Positions 58,056 to 64,000 of a DNA stretch of 64,000 nucleotides are shown one piece after another. Where the stretch lies: positions 100,689,835 through 100,753,834 of the forward strand of contig NC_084469.1 in the NCBI RefSeq assembly GCF_027409185.1. Direction: 5' to 3'. The position numbers were made by a program, and so were the translations under genes. The DNA comes from Cynocephalus volans (taxonomy: Eukaryota > Chordata > Mammalia > Dermoptera > Cynocephalidae). How positions within the stretch are numbered: position 1 is the stretch's first letter; the number at the start of each line of letters is the position of its first letter. The notes under the pieces are model-generated. The model was not told where the DNA came from. It did no database searches and worked only from the letters and a program-made list of their open reading frames with translations.

Positions 58056-59494
58056 ATCCTAGCTCTGTCTCCTGAAATGACTAGAAATAATGGCCAACCA
58101 AGGAGCAAGGAATACAACCGGGACCCCATTTGTGGCTTCGAAACATCATTTTTTCCAGGATCTAGGCTCTTGGAAAAATGGTTGATTCCAGGTCTGAGGT
58201 TGAAAATATCCCAGGTGAGACTATCGTTCCTTCCTGTGGGATGTGTCACTGACACAGCCTATTGAAGTCATGTCAAAAGGGTTCAAGGGCCAATTTAAAG
58301 CCTCTTACTGACAAAATATAAGACAATATGAGCATTAACCAAACAAATAAGTGTAATGAAGGAACCCATATACAATGTTAAAAAGCCATGAATTCATAAT
58401 GATCGTTTTAAAAACAGGGAGAAAGGAAATCCACTCATTGGTTACATTTGGGAAAAGGTAGGAAAGCTGATAAATAAATTGAAAGAATCAAAAGATTCAA
58501 ACATTTGTGCTGACGAGCCTATATAAACAGTATCTCAGGGTAAACAGAGTTAATGAGCATTATACACCATATAATGCACCAATGTTTACTTTTGTGGAAG
58601 TATTCCAGGAGGTAAATGAAGGTCTGGTAGAACATCCTTCGTTTGCATTTCATTTTGAAATTATGGATCTAAGCAATGATTCTGAATGTCTGCTAGTAAC
58701 ACACACACACAAAATACCTTTTCTTGAGGAAGGTTCACAACACAACCTACAGAGTATCCTTCCCCTCAAAAAGCAATCCTGAACCTAATTAAGTATCTAC
58801 ATCTAAACACCAATTTGCAATTACAATTTATAAGGGACACATATCAATTACATACGAAAGCAGATGGCAAAATTCAGACTGTGTATTCAACAAGAAAACC
58901 ATAAAGGGGATAAACAAGAGGCAGAAAAACCTGTAGATTAAAAACAATATATGACAACGATCAACCAATTGTAATATATGCACATTATTTAGATTCTTAT
59001 GTGAAAAACTGAAAATTTCTGAGGCAGTTTGGGTAATTTGAGTAGTAACTTTATATGTGATAACATTATGTAATTCTTATTAATGTCTTAAAGTAAAATA
59101 ATGGTATTGAGGCTATGCTTTCAAAAACAGGTTTTACTTTTTGGAGAAACACTGAAATCATGTGATATGTGGAATTTGCTCTGAAATAATCTAGGGAGAG
59201 AGGCCAAAGTAGGTAAGGTGCAGATGAAACAAGGTCCTGAATTGGTCATCGTTGAAGCTGAGTGATGAATCCATGGGATTTATTAAATTAAGCTCATGTA
59301 TGTGAAAAATTGTCAGTTTTGTGAGTCATAAATGTTAGAAAATTGGCAATTACATATGGCTCAACCTAGTACTATGCTTTCTTCTTTTTTCTATGTTTGG
59401 GTATTGCCATAACTGAAGGTTTTTAAGAACTGGGTTTTACCATAGCAATCAGTTTGATGGGTGTTTATTGAGTAAACACACAGCCCAATAACCT
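58056..59494. other. Unassigned sequence, no gene called
   Basis: No known repeat is recognised with confidence. The longest frame is 91 codons at 58507-58782 without a nameable domain; it contains a CACACA tract that encodes THTH. A TATA-like 'cctatataaac' lies at about 58518. The stretch could be an old, poorly known repeat or a processed-transcript relic. Confidence 0.3.
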
Positions 59495-59900
59495 GAGGAT
59501 GCTGTGGATTGAATCGTGTCCCCCAAAGTCCATGTATTAGAAACTTAAACCCCACTGTGACAATGTTAAGAGGATGAGAAATCCTATTTTGGTAATTGAA
59601 AGGTGGGGCCTTGAAGAGTTGATGAGATTATGAGGACCCTGCCCTAGAAAATGGATTAATACTTTGATGGTTTAATGGTGGTCATGGGCATGGTCTGAGG
59701 GCTTTACAAGCAGAGTGCATGAGGAGCTTTCTCAAAATAAGATATTCTGTCACACCCAAAGAATATGCTCACTAGATATGTGTCCTGGACTTTGGACTTC
59801 CCAGCCTCCAAAACTGTAATCAATAAAGATTGTTTCTTTACAAATTACCCAGTTCCAGGTATTTTGTTATAAGCAACAGAAATTTTCTCATACAGGAAAT
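59495..59900 (+). mobile_element. MaLR-type LTR
   Basis: 'gctgtggattgaatcgtgtc', 'ggggccttgaagagttgatg', 'gacttcccagcctccaaaac' and 'acccagttccaggtattttg'. Close relative of 27180-27575 and 63300-63712. Confidence 0.72.
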
Positions 59901-60735
59901 GACCTTACAAAACGGAATTTCCTAAAAATGCAAAGGTAGAGACTCCTAGCAGTGCCACACTGACACCAACACTCAGTGAGGATCTGTCTGCAGACTCAGC
60001 TAGCCGCCCTCTTTGTGTGCGCCCATCAGGGAAGACTCTAATTTCCCTATTGGCAAAAGTGGAAGAAAGCCGTGATGGCTGTACAGAGAGTTGTCCTATT
60101 GAGGTTAAGTGGGGATGGAAGAAGCCTGTTTCCAGATGATAGATCACTGTGTGGATGGAGAAGGATGTTTGGATTGTTTTTCTTGGTTCTCGAAGTGATG
60201 AGGAATGCTGGCTTCAAAGAAGAATGGAATCTTCCTCTGTAAGAAGCCCTGAGCCATGGGAAGACAGACCTTAGGAGAAAAGGAGAGTTTGTTCCCCAAG
60301 GAGAGGATGCAGAACAAGTGGAGAAACTACAGGCTGTCCCTCAGCTGCCTCCTGAAGATCTAAAATTGTCCCTACTGTAGTGTCTCAGCCCCCATAGGAA
60401 ACTGAACTATTTGGGGAACAGAAGTGAAACTGGACCATTTGTCTAACAAGGAGCTTTGGGAATTGAGGTCTTATTGGTCCAGATATTGTAAATATTCCTT
60501 CAGATCCTACAATCTACTCCCCAGTCCAGCTTTTTCTTCTCTGGGCTAGTAGGATGCCTACCTATGCATCTATGAGTCATCCTTCTGGCCCCAAGATCTA
60601 ACTTCATCCCTTCATCTCTTTCTGGAAGCAGAGTAAGCATCTTTGCTGTTCATCACAAGGGAGGAAACTGTGTCAGTTTAACTCATGCCTGAGTGACGGT
60701 GTCAAGAAGAGGAAAGATGTCCCAGTAAGTGACTT
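59901..60735. other. Single-copy-looking intergenic sequence, no gene seen
   Basis: No repeat or coding signature recognised; base composition is more balanced than in the surrounding L1 sequence. An 80-codon minus-strand frame at 59905-60147 has no recognisable domain. Confidence 0.35.
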
Positions 60736-60943
60736 GAGAGAGAGAGAGACAGACAGAGAGAGAGACAGAGAGAGACACAGAGAGACACAGAGAGAGAGAG
60801 ACAGAGAGACAGAGACAGAGAGAGAGACACAGAGAGAGAGACACAGAGAGAGAGAGACACAGAGAGAGAGAGACAGAGAGAGAGAGACAGAGAGAGATAG
60901 AGAGAGAGAGACAGAGAGAGAGAAAGAGAGAGAGAGAGAGACT
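60736..60943 (+). repeat. GA/GACA microsatellite, about 208 bp
   Basis: Purine-rich tract made of GAGA and GACA units, strongly strand-asymmetric. The open frame across it (RERETDRE-type) is a composition artefact. Confidence 0.95.
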
Positions 60944-61004
60944 GGATAAATGTTGTCAGAACTAGTGAGGGGCAGGCTTTATGATCTCAGAGACACTGAA
61001 GGAT

Positions 61005-61215
61005 TCTTTTTATAAAAATTGGTTATGAATATTCGTGAGATACAAAGCTGCTTGTCACCTCTCGTGCCCAAGATGTGAAGGCCAGATCCATACTGGCAGC
61101 ATCCCCTTTACCACAAATTGCGATTGTACCCTGTGTTCCCCACCCAGTTATCCCCAACCTCCCTCCCCAGTTATCCCCAACCCACCCCTTTCCCCCAGTC
61201 ACTGGAAGACTCTAC
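61005..61215 (-). mobile_element. Young L1 3' UTR, antisense
   Basis: 'attggttatgaatattcgtg', 'ggccagatccatactggcag' and C-rich 'cccacccagttatcccc', with an internal duplication of about 24 bp ('agttatccccaaccyncc') near 61146-61190. Same family as 16705 and 27950. Confidence 0.85.
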
Positions 61216-61954
61216 GTGACCAAATCGGCACCCAGTTCTCAGCCCAGAATCCAAGGGCGACTCATGCACTCAGCTCCACTTAGTCCCACTGGGTTTCCGT
61301 CAGACCTTTTCCAACAACCGTGACTTGTAGCACCATCCTGTTAGCATCTGGACATTCTTTCTCCAGCCAACTCGAGCACCTGAAAGAAAAGTGATATTCC
61401 CACCACAGTTATGAAGGCAGAAGTTTGGGTTATTCCATTGCTGGTCTCTGAAGCCTTTGGAGATTCCTGATCTGCCCCAGCTAAGAGAGCCCAGACACAG
61501 AGCCCAGGGGTCCAGATGGGATGGCAGAAGCAGTGCTTCCATAGAGAAGCTCACCAGGAGGATTAAGGGAAAACATGATTCTTCCAGGTCCTGAGACTTA
61601 GAAATTTCTCAAGAGCTGTCAGGGAGAGAGAGGGACAGGGTAAGTGGGGGAAAGCTTAGGTGTCAGGGAAGGAGGATGACTGAGATCAGTTCATTGATTT
61701 AGTTAATAATTTAATTAAAGGGCATTCACTAGTTCCTCTTGGGCTGTAAAAAAATTTCTGACTGTTAGTTGATGTATGTAACTGTGAGGTGAATTGCTGT
61801 CCTTGCTGCAGAATGACATAGACCTCAATCTGATGTCAGGACACACTATTGTGTTTCTCATTGGAAACCACCTTTGACATGGGGTCGTATAGACAGGGAT
61901 TTGATGGAGGATGATAAGGGGGAAAGGAACTTGAGGAAGATGTACTGCAGAGAG
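61216..61954. other. Intergenic sequence, no gene seen
   Basis: No recognisable repeat; frames of 82-101 codons overlap each other on both strands and show no domain or conservation signal. Confidence 0.35.
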
Positions 61955-62190
61955 GCAGTGGATCAGTGGAAAGGCTGGGAGCTTTGGACTCAGCCGACAT
62001 GCACTCGGAACCAAGCTCAATCACTCAGCGTCTGTGGGAGCTTGTACACATTCTGTCTCCTCTTAGAGCCTCAATCATCTCATCTGTAAAATGGGGATCC
62101 TCACCCCTGCGTCACGGTTTATTAGGATGATATGTTATATATGGAAAGTGTCTATTACAGTATTTGGCACTTATTCAAATTTTATTGAAA
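61955..62190 (+). mobile_element. MIR SINE
   Basis: 'gaggcagtggatcagtgg', 'gggagctttggactcagcc', then the core 'tcatctcatctgtaaaatgggg' and 'tatttggcactt', in MIR order. Confidence 0.85.
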
Positions 62191-62539
62191 CTGTGGACTG
62201 TGAAAAAGCATGGAGGCAGGAAATGGCAGGAAAGGATGAATTTTGAAGGGAATCAGCATATTGCCCCAAATAGCTGGAATAAAATATACTTCTAGGAGGG
62301 TATTAGTAGGTAAGATAAGTGTAGACTTGCAAAAGATCCAGGAGATTTTTTAATGTCATGGTAAACATTTGAGCTTTGCTCAGTGGACCGTAGTGAGCTA
62401 CTCAAGGCTGTTGTGTAGCTTTTCCAAAAATCACTGCGTGACTCGGCTGTATTTCCTGAGTGCTCCTATAGTCCTCAGGGTGATCCTCTCTTAAGGCCAT
62501 TTCACCATAACTTGATAAATGTCTCAGAGTCTGTCTCCC

Positions 62540-63020
62540 TCACTAAACTGTGAATTCGTTCATTCATTCCTGGTTCATGAGATATAGAGATCAGCAGTAC
62601 ACATTCTACATTCAGAGTGCTAGCGTTAATTCTGCCACCTACTCTTTCTGAAACTCTATTTGATTTTATTAATTTCATTGTGCCCCCATTTCTTTTTATG
62701 TGCAACAGCAATCAATGACTTGTTGTAAGGAGAAAATTAGCAATGAACTTAGAACAGTGCCTGGCACTATAGAAAGCATTCAATAAAAAACAGAATCATT
62801 ATTTATTCATGCATATATTGAATAATTGTGTTTATGCCTTCTATGTCCCAGACAAGATTCTGGCCACACAAATGAATGAGTAATACCCTATTTCAAGTAT
62901 CTTGAAGACAGAATCTGTGTATTTTCATGTCTTTATTTCCAACACTCAGCCCAGATCCTGGTATATGGCAATCATCAATAATTGTTTATGGATTAAGTGA
63001 GTGAATGAATAAATAAGTAA
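62540..63020 (+). mobile_element. MIR fragment followed by L2 3' end
   Basis: 62540-62790 is MIR-like, ending 'cagtgcctggcactatag' and 'gcattcaataaaa'. 62810-63020 resembles an L2 3' end: 'cttgaagacagaatctgtgt', 'cagcccagatcctggtatat' and an AATGAAT-type tail. Confidence 0.6.
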
Positions 63021-63299
63021 ATAAAAGTGATACGGTTAGAGCTATACTTCAGGAAGTTTTATCCTGTGATTTCAGGATGGTTTGGAGGGAAAGGAATGGA
63101 TGCATGAGGACTAAAGACTAGTGAATTTGGCAACCCAGAAGTAATGAGAGGCTTGATTTAGGGGGGTGGGAAGAGGAGAAAGATGGGAAATGTCTATAAA
63201 AATAAAATGTTTGACTCATGGAGGATGTGCCAGCTCGTTGACAGGTTGGCTTTGGCGGTAGAGATATAGAGGCAGGGAGAGTCAAATTTCAAATACAGC
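63021..63299. other. Short intergenic stretch, nothing recognised
   Basis: Under 300 bp, with 'ggggggtgggaagagg' near 63160. No coding or repeat signature. Confidence 0.4.
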
Positions 63300-63712
63300 T
63301 GCAGTGGATTGAATTATGTCCCCCCAAAACTCACTCAGGCTTGAATTGTCTCCTAAGTTTTACATACTAGAAACTTAGCCCCCACTGTGACTGTTAAGAG
63401 GGTGGGAGATCCTATTATGGTCATTGAAAGGTGAAGCCTTGAAGAGGTGATTGGATTGTAGGACCTGCTGTAGGGAATGGATTAAAAATGGTGGTCAGGG
63501 GCATGGTTCTGGGGGCTTTAAAAGGAGACTCTGTCTTTCACTCTCTCTGCTTCCACCATCTTGCAATGTGAGACCCCTGGGTCACTGTTGCCACCACCAA
63601 ATGGACTTTGGACTTGCCAGCCTCAGAAACTATAAAGAATAACTTCTGTTTTCTTTATAAATCACCCAGTTGCAGGTATTTTGGTATAAGCAACATAAAA
63701 GGACTAATACCA
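63300..63712 (+). mobile_element. MaLR-type LTR
   Basis: 'gcagtggattgaattatgtc', 'gccttgaagaggtgattgga', 'gggggctttaaaagg', 'ccaccatcttgcaatgtgag' and 'agttgcaggtattttg'. The central block matches 27360-27440 closely. Confidence 0.72.
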
Positions 63713-63814
63713 CAGGCATCTGGAAGAATGGTGAGTCCATTCACAGAAATAGGAGCTCCAGAAGAAAATGCTTTATTTTTTACATGTCTAGCTTGCTATG
63801 CCAGGAGTAAAGAA

Positions 63815-64000
63815 AAAGAGGAAAGAACGCTTATTATAACTACATTATTTTATGTCAGAATCTGTGCAGAGAATTGTACATGAGTTTAGTCCTCAAAACA
63901 ACCCTATAAATCATGTACCATTATGACCAAATCCTTTTGATAAACAGATATTGATTTCAGTGGTTAAGCAACTCTCTCAAGATGGCCACATAAGTGTGGA
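63815..64000 (-). mobile_element. MIR SINE, antisense, runs to the window end
   Basis: 'tcctcaaaacaaccctataa', 'gattgttaagcaactctc'-like and 'caagatggccacataagtg' match the MIR minus-strand order (Ala-box end outside the window). Confidence 0.65.

Noticed and set aside
60734-60949. Open frame rich in RERE/TERD repeats
   Set aside because: Translation of a GA/GACA microsatellite.

Overview
The window is vertebrate nuclear DNA, almost certainly placental mammal: single-exon olfactory receptor (OR) genes lie in L1-, MIR-, hAT- and MaLR-rich sequence. No Alu or rodent B1/B2 element is visible. Instead there are tRNA-derived SINEs (best copy 42041-42197, with a perfect 15-bp target duplication) and a young L1 3' end seen many times. 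This fits a colugo (Dermoptera, e.g. Galeopterus) better than a primate or rodent; that assignment is inference.

Positions 1 to about 48640 are a head-to-tail array of six family-7 OR genes (OR7G-like), all on the + strand: a gene cut by the window edge (2-793), an intact gene (11969-12907), a heavily broken pseudogene (20500-21455), a pseudogene with one 11-bp deletion (28852-29797), a broken pseudogene (36286-37200) and an intact gene (43785-44720). Gaps between genes are 11.2, 7.6, 7.4, 6.5 and 6.6 kb. The DNA between the genes is itself paralogous, so the duplicated unit is gene plus flanks. The longest gap is largely explained by a 4.3-kb old L1.

Four units share an upstream block with a TAATGA homeodomain-like site, a CCCnnGGG-type O/E (EBF) core about 20 bp further on (perfect in two units, degenerate in two) and a CAG|GTAA splice donor. 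Every OR copy whose 5' end is inside the window has an AG acceptor 12-13 bases before its start codon (or former start codon). This looks like the promoter plus 5' untranslated exon arrangement typical of OR genes.

From about 48640 to 64000 no gene is recognised. It holds L1 fragments, a Tigger-type DNA transposon with TA flanks (52929-54976) interrupted by two LTR-like inserts, MER20, MaLR-type LTRs, MIR/L2 fragments and several microsatellites. No RNA gene, CRISPR array or undescribed multi-gene system was found. The most useful observations are the shared OR promoter/exon block, the minimally broken OR at 28852, the L1 insertion abutting that gene's acceptor, two inverted L1 insertions and the nested Tigger.
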